A stretch of 64,000 bases of DNA from assembly GCF_022569295.1 (NCBI RefSeq), contig NZ_JAKFIA010000001.1, forward strand, positions 2,619,001-2,683,000, given 5' to 3'. Under the pieces are notes generated by a model, which did not search any database, was not told the origin of the DNA, and was given only the letters and a program-made list of their open reading frames with translations. The position numbers were made by a program, and so were the translations under genes. The DNA comes from Pedomonas mirosovicensis. GTDB taxonomy: Bacteria; Pseudomonadota; Alphaproteobacteria; Sphingomonadales; Sphingomonadaceae. Every line of letters begins with the position of its first letter. Position 1 is the stretch's first letter. This document shows, one piece after another, positions 8,576 through 17,526 of this stretch.

Positions 8576-9517
8576 TTACCCTTCCAGGCCCACCAGCGCC
8601 CGCGCAAAGTTGCGCGGCTCGAACGGGCGCAGGTCGCCGATCTTCTCACCGACGCCGATGGCATGGATCGGCAGCTTGAACTTCTCCGCCGCCGCCACCA
8701 GCACGCCGCCGCGCGCCGTACCGTCCAGCTTGGTCATCACGAGGCCGGTCACGCCCGCCACCTCGCGGAACACCTCGATCTGGTTGAGCGCGTTCTGGCC
8801 GGTCGTCGCGTCCAGCACCAGCAAGGTATCATGCGGCGCGTCCGGGTCCAGCTTGGCGATCACGCGGCGGATCTTCGCCAGTTCGTCCATCAGGTGGCTT
8901 TTGTTCTGGAGGCGGCCCGCCGTGTCAATGAGCAGCAGATCGTAGCCCTCCGCCTTCGCCTTTTCGAGCGCGCCGTAGGCCAGGCCCGCCGCGTCGCCGC
9001 CCACCTTGGTGGTGATAACCGGCGCGTCAATGCGGTTGCCCCACACCTGCAGCTGCTCCACCGCCGCCGCGCGGAAGGTATCGCCCGCCGCCAGCATCAC
9101 CTTCAGCCCCTGCTCCTTGTAGAGCGCGGCCAGCTTGGCGATGGTGGTGGTCTTGCCCGAGCCGTTGACGCCAACAACCAGCACCACGTGGGGCTTCAGA
9201 TCGCGCCGCACCTCCAGCGCTTTGGCAACGGGATCGAGCACCTCGACCACCGTGTCGGCCAGCACCTGGCGGACTTCCTCAGGGCTGATGTCCTTCTCGT
9301 AGCGCTCGCGGCGCAGACGGTCGCAGACTTCCGCAGCGGTCGCCACGCCAAGGTCGGAGGCGATCAGCCACTCTTCCAGGTTCTCCAGCGTCTCGGCGTC
9401 CAGCTTGGCCTTGGTGAACAGGCCCGTAATGCCGCCGGTCAGCTTCTCCGCCGACCGGGAAAGCCCTTGCCGCAGCCGGCCGAACCAGCCCTTCTTTTCG
9501 GTTACTTCTTCGCTCAC
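8576..9517 (-). CDS. ftsY: Signal recognition particle receptor FtsY
   Basis: GTPase receptor that docks SRP-ribosome complexes at the inner membrane. The protein has 313 residues, with a short amphipathic N-terminus (KKGWFGRLRQGLSRSAEKL) instead of the long acidic domain of E. coli. P-loop GVNGSGKTTT at 116-125, DTAGR at 198-202, TKLDG at 262-266 and the end RPFEPRNFARALVG. It overlaps mtaB by four bases (ATGA), which indicates coupled translation. Its partner ffh is at 14836. Confidence 0.97.
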   Translation of the reverse strand: MSEEVTEKKGWFGRLRQGLSRSAEKLTGGITGLFTKAKLDAETLENLEEWLIASDLGVATAAEVCDRLRRERYEKDISPEEVRQVLADTVVEVLDPVAKALEVRRDLKPHVVLVVGVNGSGKTTTIAKLAALYKEQGLKVMLAAGDTFRAAAVEQLQVWGNRIDAPVITTKVGGDAAGLAYGALEKAKAEGYDLLLIDTAGRLQNKSHLMDELAKIRRVIAKLDPDAPHDTLLVLDATTGQNALNQIEVFREVAGVTGLVMTKLDGTARGGVLVAAAEKFKLPIHAIGVGEKIGDLRPFEPRNFARALVGLEG

Positions 9518-10902
9518 GCAACCCTGCCTTGCAGATGATTTCCGCCCGTGCCTGTGGCCGTGCCCGTAATCTCCACCGTCACGATCGCGCCCGGCACGAC
9601 GCTCTCCCCCTCAACCGTGAAACGCACCGGCGCGAAGGTCGGCGTGTGGCCCGCGGCCTCGCCTGCTTCCACGGTTTCCACCAGAACCTCGGCGCGCGTT
9701 CCGGTCAAACCCTTCAGATAGGCCGCAAGCCGCGCCTCGCCAAGCGCGCGCAGCCGGGCCGCGCGAGCCTTGCGGACGGCCTTGTCCACCGGCGGCATTT
9801 TTGCTGCGGGCGTGCCCTCCCGCTCCGAATAGGGGAAGACGTGCAGGTAGGTGAGGCCGCATTCGTCCACCAGCTTGAGCGTGTTCCCGAACATCTCCTC
9901 GGTTTCGGTCGGGAAACCGGCGATCAGGTCCGCGCCGAACGCCACCTCGGGCCGGGCGGCGCGAACGGTTTCGCAGAAACGGATGGCGTCATCGCGCAGG
10001 TGGCGGCGCTTCATCCGCTTGAGGATCATGTCATCGCCCGCCTGAAGCGAGAGATGCAGGTGCGGCATCAGCCGCGCCTCGCCGACGATGGCCTCCATCA
10101 GCGCCTCGTCCGCCTCGATCGAGTCGATGGAGGAAAGCCGCAGGCGCGGCAGGTCCGGCACCAGCTTCAAAATGCGCTGCACCAGGTTGCCGAGGCTCGG
10201 CTTGCCCGGCAGGTCGCCGCCGTAGGAAGTGATGTCGACGCCGGTCAGCACCACCTCATTGTAGCCCTTGTCCACCAGCCGCTTGATGCGCTCAACCGCC
10301 AGCCCGGCGGGAACGCTGCGGGAATTGCCCCGGCCGTAGGGAATGATGCAGAAGGTGCAGCGGTGATCGCAGCCGTTCTGGACCTCGACGAACGCGCGCG
10401 CCCGCTCGGCGAAGCCATCGATCAGGTGGCCCGCCGTCTCCTTCACGCTCATGATGTCGTTGACGCGCACGTACGCGTTGGAGCCGTCGTCGAAGCGGAA
10501 GTTCTTCGGGTCGAACTTCTCCATGTTGCCGAGCACGCGCGAGACCTCGCCCATGCCCGCGAAGGTTTCGGGCTCGATCTGCGCCGCGCAGCCGGTGACG
10601 ATGATCTTCGCCTCCGGGTTCTCGCGCTTCATCTTGCGGATCTGCTGGCGCGCCTGCCGCACGGCCTCGGCCGTCACCGCGCAGGTGTTGACGACCACCA
10701 GGTTGGGGTCGCCGCTGGCATCGGCATGGGCCCGCATCGCCTCGGACTCGTAGGTGTTCAGCCGGCAGCCGAAGGTGACGATCTTTGCGCCCGTGCCCGA
10801 GACATGCGTCTCCGGCGCCGAAGTCTCGGCGTGGTCATGCTCGTGATGCCCTTTGTCAGGGGCACCACGCGCCTTGTGCAGATGGGGCTGAAGCGCGGTC
10901 AT
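9514..10902 (-). CDS. mtaB: tRNA (t6A37) methylthiotransferase MtaB
   Basis: Radical-SAM enzyme that converts t6A37 to ms2t6A in ANN-decoding tRNAs. The N-terminal UPF0004 cysteines are C46 (FGCRLN), C74 and C105; the radical-SAM cluster is C178, C182 and C185 (NGCDHRCTFC); a TRAM-like end follows. Length 462. The start has a strong AAGGAG site six bases upstream, so a His-rich N-terminal extension (KGHHEHDHAE, residues 18-26) is probably real. Family members usually begin near residue 37. It lies upstream of ftsY and overlaps it. Confidence 0.93.
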   Translation of the reverse strand: MTALQPHLHKARGAPDKGHHEHDHAETSAPETHVSGTGAKIVTFGCRLNTYESEAMRAHADASGDPNLVVVNTCAVTAEAVRQARQQIRKMKRENPEAKIIVTGCAAQIEPETFAGMGEVSRVLGNMEKFDPKNFRFDDGSNAYVRVNDIMSVKETAGHLIDGFAERARAFVEVQNGCDHRCTFCIIPYGRGNSRSVPAGLAVERIKRLVDKGYNEVVLTGVDITSYGGDLPGKPSLGNLVQRILKLVPDLPRLRLSSIDSIEADEALMEAIVGEARLMPHLHLSLQAGDDMILKRMKRRHLRDDAIRFCETVRAARPEVAFGADLIAGFPTETEEMFGNTLKLVDECGLTYLHVFPYSEREGTPAAKMPPVDKAVRKARAARLRALGEARLAAYLKGLTGTRAEVLVETVEAGEAAGHTPTFAPVRFTVEGESVVPGAIVTVEITGTATGTGGNHLQGRVA

Positions 10903-10934
10903 GGCGCGCTCCTTAACCTAAAATCGCGCTCTTG

Positions 10935-11762
10935 TCAGGCGTAGAGCGCCAGATCAACCTGTCCGGTGAACGCCGTGGCGACAGGACCGCCCATCAGGAT
11001 GCGGTTGTCGTCCGTAATCTCGATGTTCAGCACCCCGCCCGGCAGGCGCACCGTCACCCGCCGCTCGGTCAGCCGCCGCCGCACCGCCGCCGCAACGGTC
11101 GCGCACGCGCCGGTGCCGCAGGCGAGCGTGAGCCCCGCGCCGCGCTCCCACACGCGCAGGCGGATCTCATTGCGCTCGTTCACCTGCGCGATGTTCACGT
11201 TGATCCGCTCCGGGAACAGCGGGTCCCGCTCGATCAGCGGGCCGAGGCGGCCCAGGTCCACCTTGTCTACGTTCTCGACGAAGAAGATGACGTGCGGGTT
11301 GCCCACGTTCACCGCCGAGGGCGTGCCCAGCAGCTCCCACCCCACCGGCATGGAGAGGGTGTCCATCGGCATGGACAGCGGAATCTCATCCCACCCATAG
11401 CGCGGCACGCCCATGTCGACCGTCGCCGTGCCGTCGCTCAGCGAAGCCTTCAACACCCCGACCTTGGTCTGCACCTCCACCCGATCGTTGCCCATCAGCG
11501 AGGCGACACAGCGCGTGGCGTTGCCGCAGGCCGAAACCTCGCTGCCGTCCGCGTTGTAAATCCGCATGAACACGTCCGCGCTCGAAGACGGCTCCATCAC
11601 GATCAGCTGGTCGCAGCCGATGCCGGTCTGCCGATGGCTCAGCCGCCGCACCATGTCGGTGGTGAGCGGTAGCCCGCGCTCGCGCGCGTCGAAAATCACG
11701 AAATCATTGCCAAGGCCGTGCATCTTGCGGAACGGCCACAGGGAGGAAGCAGCGTGTGTCAT
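10935..11762 (-). CDS. dapF: Diaminopimelate epimerase
   Basis: Interconverts LL- and meso-diaminopimelate for lysine and peptidoglycan synthesis. Both catalytic cysteines are present: C79 in SACGNATRC and C215 in LACGTGAC. Length 275, normal. The head KMHGLGNDFVIFD is characteristic. It is separated from mtaB by 32 bases and probably shares its transcript. An aminotransferase that could also serve this pathway starts 419 bases away on the other strand. Confidence 0.97.
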   Translation of the reverse strand: MTHAASSLWPFRKMHGLGNDFVIFDARERGLPLTTDMVRRLSHRQTGIGCDQLIVMEPSSSADVFMRIYNADGSEVSACGNATRCVASLMGNDRVEVQTKVGVLKASLSDGTATVDMGVPRYGWDEIPLSMPMDTLSMPVGWELLGTPSAVNVGNPHVIFFVENVDKVDLGRLGPLIERDPLFPERINVNIAQVNERNEIRLRVWERGAGLTLACGTGACATVAAAVRRRLTERRVTVRLPGGVLNIEITDDNRILMGGPVATAFTGQVDLALYA

Positions 11763-12181
11763 GAGGCGCAGCTTTATGCCTCCGCTCGGCGACTGTCCAG
11801 ACGGCGCACGCTGGGAAGGGTTGGGTAAGATCGTTGTTTTCTTGCAGGGGGCTTACCCCTTGCACCCCGGCCTTTCAGGGCCGCGTATCCGGCGTCTTCT
11901 GGATGTGGGGAATAGCGGGGCGGCAATCGCGCCACCTCTTTCTCCATGCCCTTTTCCCAACGCCCCCTCACCCCGCCGCTCGTTCCCTGCCTCGCTCTTG
12001 ATTGTTGAATGATTTTAAGGAGCGTTTGCTCCGCTCGCATGGACAGCGCGGCCCAATTACCCATTCGGAGGTTAAGGGACGTGATTCCAGCGAGCACTGG
12101 ACACGCAGCCAGAAAACGAAAGGGATCGCACGGGTCCAAGACCCCTGCAAACCAGCACAAGAAACCGCTAGGCTGCGCGCC
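11763..12181. other. Intergenic region between divergent dapF and the aminotransferase gene
   Basis: About 420 bases without a supported gene, mostly occupied by repeat element C. Promoters for both divergent genes must lie here, but none is clear enough to place. Confidence 0.55.
11841..12150. repeat. REP/BIME-like element C (long form)
   Basis: Left hairpin: TGCAGGGG (11843-11850), loop, CCCCTTGCA (11856-11864), followed by CCCCGGCCTTTCAGGGCCGCG. Right hairpin, inverted: GGGTC (12132-12136), loop CAA, GACCC (12140-12144), then CTGCAA. The interior contains TTGAATGATTTTAAGGAGCG at 12005-12024, as in element B. Confidence 0.65.
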
Positions 12182-13342
12182 ATGAACATCATCCCGAACG
12201 CCACCTTCGCCGCCCTTGGCACCACTGTGTTCACCGTCATGTCGGCGCTCGCCAACGAGCATAACGCAGTGAACCTGGGGCAGGGCTTTCCGGATACGGA
12301 CGGGCCGGAGGACGTGCGCGCCGTCGCCGCCCGCGCGCTGATGGAAGCCTCCAACCAGTATCCGCCCATGCGCGGCCTGCCCGCCCTGCGGCAGGCGGTA
12401 GCAAGGCATGAGGCGCGGTTCTATGGGCTGGAGGTGGACCCGGACCGGGGCGTGCTCGTCACCTCGGGCGCGACGGAGGCGCTGACCGCCTCCATCATGG
12501 CGTTCGTGAACCCCGGCGATGAGGTGATCCTCATTGAACCGGCGTATGACTCATACCTGCCCATCGTGCGGCAGGCGGGGGCGACGCCGCGCTTTCTGCG
12601 CCTTGAGCCGCCCCGCTGGCGGCTGGAGGAGGACCGGCTCGCCGCTCTCATCACGCCGAAAACCAAGCTGCTCATCCTCAACACGCCGCACAATCCGGTC
12701 GGCCGGGTGTTTTCGGAGGAAGAGCTGGAGATGGTCTCCCGCCTCACCTGCCACCATGGTTTCCTCGTGGTGTCGGACGAGGTCTACGAGCACATCGTGT
12801 TCGACGGCAAACGCCACCGCCCGCTCATCACCTTCCCCGGCATGGGGGAGCGCACGCTGAAGATCGCCTCGGCGGGCAAGACCTTCTCGCTCACCGGCTG
12901 GAAGGTGGGCATGGTGACGGCCGCGCCCGCGCTCATCGATCAGGTGGCCAAGGTCCACCAGTTCCTCACCTTCACCACCCCGCCCAACCTGCAGGCGGCC
13001 GTCGCCTACGGGCTGGGGAAGGAAGACGCCTACTTCGACGGCCTCATCGCTGACATGCAGGCCAAGCGGGATCGCCTGAGCGCGGGCCTTGCCCCGCTCG
13101 GCTTTAACGTCCTCCCCTCCGAGGGCACCTACTTCCTCACCTGTGACTACGCGAAGCTGTCGAGCGAGGATGACGTCACCTTCGCCAAGCGGCTGGTGGT
13201 AGAGGTGGGCGTTGCCACTATTCCCTTGAGCCCCTTCGTTGAGGGCGGCTGGCCCCACCGCCTCATCCGCTTCTGCTTCGCCAAGCAGGACGCGGTGCTG
13301 GAGGAGGGGCTGGCCCGCCTGCGCCGTTATTTCGGCACGTAA
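12182..13342 (+). CDS. PLP-dependent aminotransferase, class I/II (DapC/methionine-type)
   Basis: A 386-residue fold-type I aminotransferase. It shows LGQGFPDTDGP near residue 34, the PLP lysine K233 in SAGKTFSLTGWK, NTPHNPVGRVF and a closing RFCFAK. Members of this group include N-succinyl-diaminopimelate aminotransferase and methionine/aromatic aminotransferases. Its position opposite dapF makes a lysine-pathway role attractive, but specificity cannot be read from the sequence. The start at 12182 is the ATG directly before NIIPNATFAALG. Confidence 0.85.
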   Translation: MNIIPNATFAALGTTVFTVMSALANEHNAVNLGQGFPDTDGPEDVRAVAARALMEASNQYPPMRGLPALRQAVARHEARFYGLEVDPDRGVLVTSGATEALTASIMAFVNPGDEVILIEPAYDSYLPIVRQAGATPRFLRLEPPRWRLEEDRLAALITPKTKLLILNTPHNPVGRVFSEEELEMVSRLTCHHGFLVVSDEVYEHIVFDGKRHRPLITFPGMGERTLKIASAGKTFSLTGWKVGMVTAAPALIDQVAKVHQFLTFTTPPNLQAAVAYGLGKEDAYFDGLIADMQAKRDRLSAGLAPLGFNVLPSEGTYFLTCDYAKLSSEDDVTFAKRLVVEVGVATIPLSPFVEGGWPHRLIRFCFAKQDAVLEEGLARLRRYFGT

Positions 13343-13351
13343 GGCCCGGCC

Positions 13352-13675
13352 CTACTCTTCCAGGTCAGCCTTGAGGCGACCCAGCATATCGACCGCGCGG
13401 GCCGCATAGGGGCCGATCCACCGGTCGTGAATCTGCTTGATGGGCAGCGGGTTGAGGTGGTTCCACCGCTCCCGCCCCTTGCGCTGGACGATCACCAGCT
13501 CCGCTTTCTCCAGCACCCTCAGATGCTGCATCACCGTGCAGCGGTCGAGCGCGGGAAAGCGCGCGCACAGATCACCCGTGGTCAGGGGTGAGTCTTTCAA
13601 CGCATCCAGCATTTCCCGCCGCACCGGAGCCGCCAGGGCCTTGAAAACCGCGTCGTCCGTTCCGCCTCTTGACAT
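13352..13675 (-). CDS. ArsR/SmtB family transcription regulator
   Basis: A 107-residue winged-helix repressor. The DNA-binding region is DLCARFPALDRCTVMQHLRVLEKAELVIVQRKGRER (about 35-71). There is no metal-binding cysteine pattern, so it belongs to the subgroup that usually controls a neighbouring SRPBCC (AHSA1) gene, as found here. Divergently transcribed from 13722 with 46 bases between; a palindrome overlaps its start codon and suggests autoregulation. Confidence 0.9.
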   Translation of the reverse strand: MSRGGTDDAVFKALAAPVRREMLDALKDSPLTTGDLCARFPALDRCTVMQHLRVLEKAELVIVQRKGRERWNHLNPLPIKQIHDRWIGPYAARAVDMLGRLKADLEE

Positions 13676-13692
13676 GTTATATTTTTATAACA
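13675..13692. promoter_or_regulatory. Inverted repeat, candidate ArsR operator
   Basis: TGTTATA-TTTT-TATAACA, a perfect 7-bp inverted repeat in an AT-rich patch between the divergent arsR-like and SRPBCC genes, overlapping the arsR start codon. Fits an operator for the adjacent regulator; this is inferred. Confidence 0.6.
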
Positions 13693-13721
13693 CGATTGAC
13701 CCGAAACCAAGGAGAAAGAGC

Positions 13722-14213
13722 ATGGATCTATCCTTCAAGGTATCGGCGCGCATCGCCAAACCCGTGGCCGAGGTGTTCGAGGCCGTCGTCAATCCCGATC
13801 ACCTGTCGCGCTATTTCACCACCGGCGGCGCCAAGGGGCGTATCGAGACCGGCGCCACCGTCTATTGGGACTTTCACGACTTCCCCGGCGCCTTCCCGGT
13901 GCATGTGATGGAAGTCGAGCCGGAGCGCCGCATTGTTTTACGGTGGGCCGCCACGGATTGCGCGGCCGAGGCGGGCGACGTGCAGGCCGGAGAAGCGCAG
14001 TCAGGCAGTTACGACACCACCGTCACCATGACCTTCGAGCCGCTGGACGGCGGCACGCGCACCCTCGTCTCCATTGCGGAGGCAGGCTGGCGGCAGACGC
14101 CGGAGGGACTTCAGGCATCCTACGGCAACTGTCAGGGCTGGATGCAGATGGCCTGCGCCATGAAGGCGTGGCTGGAGCACGGCATCAACCTGCGCGAGGG
14201 CATGTTCAAGTAA
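13722..14213 (+). CDS. SRPBCC (AHSA1-like) domain protein
   Basis: A 163-residue START/Bet v 1-like protein (SRPBCC superfamily), which forms a hydrophobic cavity for a small ligand. Seen: SARIAKPVAEVFEAVVNP, SRYFTTGGAKGR and a closing GWMQMACAMKAWLEHG. An AAGGAG site lies 10 bases before the ATG at 13722. It is divergent from an ArsR-type regulator, an arrangement common for this family; the ligand is unknown. Confidence 0.85.
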   Translation: MDLSFKVSARIAKPVAEVFEAVVNPDHLSRYFTTGGAKGRIETGATVYWDFHDFPGAFPVHVMEVEPERRIVLRWAATDCAAEAGDVQAGEAQSGSYDTTVTMTFEPLDGGTRTLVSIAEAGWRQTPEGLQASYGNCQGWMQMACAMKAWLEHGINLREGMFK

Positions 14214-14835
14214 GGCGGACTGGCACACATTCGAGGGACGCCAGACGGCATCCGACGCGTCCAGCCGCCGCCCGGCCCTTCCCCCGCTGACAGGTTAGTC
14301 CCTGCGACGCCGCTCAAGCGATTGTCCGAAGCGGGCAGACGCGCTGCCGCTCCTGTCAGCCAGCCAGTCGGACTGGACCATGGGAACAGACGAGGCTAGG
14401 TCGTGCAAGAGCCCCATGGTCGTATGCCTTTGTAATTAAAGTAATTTAAAACAGGTGATCGGAAGCACAGGCCGCATATTCGACTATCAAACTGTTGCAC
14501 CATCAGGGCGATGACTTATTCTGTCCTTACATCCAGATTGGTCATGCAAATGGCCTCCTTTCTACAAAGACCCCGCGGGTTCCTGTCCTGCGGGGTCTTC
14601 TCGTTCAGGCGCCGCCCGGAGCGTCAATTGGGCCCGGCCCAGGGCTTTCCCATCCCGCCCACATTGACTCCATGGGTAGAGAGGTGTATCGCCAGCAAGC
14701 TTCCAAAGAAGCGATATTGTTAGAAGCATCCACGGATGCCCGCCGGTCAGCGAGGTTTCGCCCACCGGCGCCATTCGTGTTTTGTGTACAAACGGCCCTG
14801 ACCGGCAACGGACAAGGGCCAGACGGGGAACAGGC
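14214..14835. other. Long intergenic region upstream of ffh
   Basis: About 620 bases without a supported protein gene. It contains an 8-bp inverted repeat (ACCATGGG 14377-14384 with CCCATGGT 14413-14420), a CCAGTC-G-GACTGG palindrome at 14364-14376, an AT-rich patch near 14433-14450 and the terminator-like hairpin at 14569. A small RNA is possible (see findings). The ffh promoter must lie here. Confidence 0.55.
14569..14602. terminator. Terminator-like hairpin
   Basis: AAGACCCCGC, a 13-base loop, then GCGGGGTCTT and CTCGTT. A strong 10-bp stem with only a weak T tract. There is no gene just upstream on either strand that it would obviously end, which raises the possibility of a small RNA. 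Confidence 0.5.
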
Positions 14836-16353
14836 ATGTTCGAGTCTCTGAGCGAACGGCTGGGATCAGTTTTCGACAAGCTGACGGGCCGTGGTGCGTT
14901 GAGCGAGGCGGACGTCAAGGAGGCGATGCGCGAGGTGCGCGTGGCGCTTCTGGAGGCGGACGTTGCCCTGCCCGTCGTGAAGGAATTCGTGGCGAAGGCC
15001 ACCGAGCGCGCCGTCGGCCAGGAAGTCATCAAGTCGGTCAAGCCGGGCCAGATGGTCGTCAAGATCGTCAACGATGCCCTGGTCGAGATGCTGGGCGGCG
15101 AGGAAGCCGCCGAGGCCGGCAAGCTCAATGTCGACATCACCCCGCCCGCCGTCATCATGATGATCGGCCTCCAGGGCTCGGGTAAGACCACCTCCACCGC
15201 CAAGATCGCCCGCCGCCTTTCGACGCGCGAGCGCAAGAAGGTGCTGATGGCCTCGCTCGACGTGCAGCGCCCCGCCGCGCAGGAGCAGCTGCGGGTCCTC
15301 GGCGAGCAGATCGGCGTCGCCACCCTGCCGATCATCCCCGGCCAGATGCCGGTCGATATCACCAAGCGTGCGCTGCAGGCAGCAAAGCTTCAGGGCTTCG
15401 ACGTGCTGATGCTCGACACCGCGGGCCGCCTGCACATCGATGCCCAGCTGATGGCGGAACTCGCCGCCGTGAAGGCGGAGGCCAAGCCGCAGGAATCGCT
15501 GCTGGTGGTCGATGCCCTCACCGGTCAGGACGCGGTGAATGTCGCCCGCCAGTTCACCGATCAGGTGGGCCTCTCCGGCGTTGTGCTCACCCGTATGGAC
15601 GGCGACGGGCGCGGCGGCGCGGCGCTTTCCATGCGCGCGGTCACCGGCCAGCCGATCAAGTTCGTCGGCGTCGGCGAAAAGCTGGATGCGCTGGAAGAAT
15701 TCAACCCCTCCCGCGTTGCCGGCCGCATCCTCGGCATGGGCGATGTCGTCAGCCTCGTTGAAAAGGCAGCCGAAGCGGTTGAGGCGGACGAGGTCGAAAA
15801 GCTCGCCAAGAAGATGGCGGCGGGCAAGTTCGACATGGATGACCTGCGGATGCAGTTCCGGCAGATGAAGCGCATCGGCGGCCTCAAGGGCGTGATGGGC
15901 CTGCTGCCGGGCCTCGGCAAGATGCAGAAGCAGGTGGACGCCGCGGGCGTCGATGACAAGGCGCTGAACCGGCTGGAGGCGATCATCCTCTCGATGACGC
16001 CGAAGGAGCGCGCCAACCCCGGCCTCATCAATGCCAAGCGCAAGATCCGCATTGCCAAGGGCTCCGGCACCACGGTGCAGGAGGTCAACAAGCTCCTGAA
16101 GATGCATCAGGACATGTCGACGGCGATGAAGAAGATCAAGAAGATGGGCGGCCTTGGCGCGCTGGCCGGCATGTTTGGCGGCAAGGGCGGCAAAGGCCTG
16201 CCGGGCGGTCTCGGCGGCATGCCGGGCGGCGACCTGCCAGGCGGGATGCCGCCGGGAATGCCGGGTGGCCTGCCGGGCGGGCTTCCCAGTGGGATGCCGG
16301 GTTTGGGCGGCCCCAAGCTTCCGCCGGGCTGGCAGAAGTTCGGCAAGAAATAA
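14836..16353 (+). CDS. ffh: Signal recognition particle protein Ffh
   Basis: GTPase and RNA-binding subunit of SRP, which delivers nascent inner-membrane proteins to FtsY. N domain 1-100, P-loop GLQGSGKTTS (111-120), DTAGR, TRMDGDGRGGAAL, then the methionine-rich M domain. The protein has 505 residues, with a Gly/Pro/Met-rich tail (GGLGGMPGGDLPGG and so on) longer than in E. coli. First gene of the core cluster; rpsP follows after about 110 bases. Confidence 0.97.
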   Translation: MFESLSERLGSVFDKLTGRGALSEADVKEAMREVRVALLEADVALPVVKEFVAKATERAVGQEVIKSVKPGQMVVKIVNDALVEMLGGEEAAEAGKLNVDITPPAVIMMIGLQGSGKTTSTAKIARRLSTRERKKVLMASLDVQRPAAQEQLRVLGEQIGVATLPIIPGQMPVDITKRALQAAKLQGFDVLMLDTAGRLHIDAQLMAELAAVKAEAKPQESLLVVDALTGQDAVNVARQFTDQVGLSGVVLTRMDGDGRGGAALSMRAVTGQPIKFVGVGEKLDALEEFNPSRVAGRILGMGDVVSLVEKAAEAVEADEVEKLAKKMAAGKFDMDDLRMQFRQMKRIGGLKGVMGLLPGLGKMQKQVDAAGVDDKALNRLEAIILSMTPKERANPGLINAKRKIRIAKGSGTTVQEVNKLLKMHQDMSTAMKKIKKMGGLGALAGMFGGKGGKGLPGGLGGMPGGDLPGGMPPGMPGGLPGGLPSGMPGLGGPKLPPGWQKFGKK

Positions 16354-16461
16354 GGGAACAACCGCCGTCCGACCGGCCCCTGTCGCGGGAAGGACGGCGA
16401 TCCGTGCCACGGCACGAAACGGAACACGACAGGCTCGTTACGTTAGGAAGGAAACTAACCA

Positions 16462-16848
16462 ATGGCTCTTTCAATTCGTCTGGCGCGCGGCGGTGCCAAG
16501 AAGCGTCCGTACTACCGGATCGTGGTTGCCGACTCGCGCTCTCCGCGCGACGGCCGCTTCATCGAGAAGATCGGCACCTACAACCCGCTGCTGGCGAAGG
16601 ACAATCCGGAGCGCGTGACGCTGGACGCCGAGAAGGCCAAGGAGTGGCTGGAAAAGGGCGCTCAGCCGACCGACCGCGTGCTGCGCTTCCTGGATGCCGC
16701 TGGCGTTGCCAAGCGCCCGGCCCGCAACAACCCGAAGAAGGCCGAGCCGGGTCAGAAGGCCAAGGAACGCGCTGAAGAGCGCGCCGAGAAGGCTGCCGCC
16801 GCCGCTGCGGCTGCCGCCGAGGCCGCTGGCGAAGGCACTGCCGAGTAA
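16462..16848 (+). CDS. rpsP: 30S ribosomal protein S16
   Basis: Structural 30S protein. It begins with the family signature [19 protein letters not shown] and carries [21 protein letters not shown]. Length 128, longer than the usual 80-90, because of a Lys/Ala-rich C-terminal tail ([14 protein letters not shown]) often seen in alphaproteobacteria. An AAGGAAACTAACC site precedes the ATG. Confidence 0.97.
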   Translation: MALSIRLARGGAKKRPYYRIVVADSRSPRDGRFIEKIGTYNPLLAKDNPERVTLDAEKAKEWLEKGAQPTDRVLRFLDAAGVAKRPARNNPKKAEPGQKAKERAEERAEKAAAAAAAAAEAAGEGTAE

Positions 16849-16882
16849 GCTTCAAGCTTATTCCCAAGCGGAGGTTTGCTGC

Positions 16883-17444
16883 ATGGCCGTTCGTGACGAT
16901 GCCCCCGAGAAGGGAACCCGCACCGCGCGAACGGCCGGCGGCGACACGGCCGCTGGAAAGACCATCCTCTTGGGGGGTCATCACCGGGCCGCAGGGCCTG
17001 CAGGGGGAGGTTCGCATCCGCCCCTACACCGATGACCCCAAGGGGCTGGAGCGTTACAAGACGCTTCATGCGGGCAAGCAGCTGCTCACCGTCTCCCGCG
17101 TCCGGGTTCAGCCCAACGGCGTTATTGCCCGGTTCAAGGAAATCACGGACCGCACCGCCGCCGAAGGCCTGCGCGGCCTTGAGCTTTCCATTCCCCGCGA
17201 GGCCCTGCCTCCGCCGGAGGAAGACGAATTTTACCAGATTGACCTGATCGGCATGACCGCCGTCTCGCCCGAGGGCGAGGTGATCGGCGAGGTCATCGCC
17301 ATTCCCAACTACGGCTCAAGCGATCTTTTGGAAATCCGCACGACCAAGGGCAAGACCTGCCTCGTGCCGTTCATCGACGAAGCCGTGCCTGACGTCCTGC
17401 AGGACGAAGGCCGGATCGTGATTGACCCGGCCTTCCTCGCCTGA
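16883..17444 (+). CDS. rimM: Ribosome maturation factor RimM, frameshifted near its N-terminus
   Basis: Assists 16S rRNA processing and 30S head assembly by binding S19. The conserved body VITGPQGLQGEVRIRPYTDDP through YGSSDLLEIR and FIDEAVP lies in one frame, but the well-placed start (ATG at 16883, CGGAGG upstream) is in another. The frames meet at six G (16972-16977). Five G give KTILLG-VITGPQG, exactly the family's start. An in-frame ATG at 16893 would give an odd N-terminus without the LG of the motif. The gene is normally needed for growth fitness, so an error in the G run is likely. Confidence 0.9.
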
Positions 17445-17526
17445 CGCAACAGACTCGTCCTGCAAAGGGTATCGCGGATCAAGGCTCATGCCGGGCCGAC
17501 CCGGATACCAAGTGAATGTTGCCAGA

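Noticed and set aside
14456-14480. Possible SRP RNA core (CAGGTGATCGGAAGCACAGG)
   Set aside because: It resembles the 4.5S loop superficially, but the GGAAG-AAGCAG tetraloop pattern and flanking pairing are absent.
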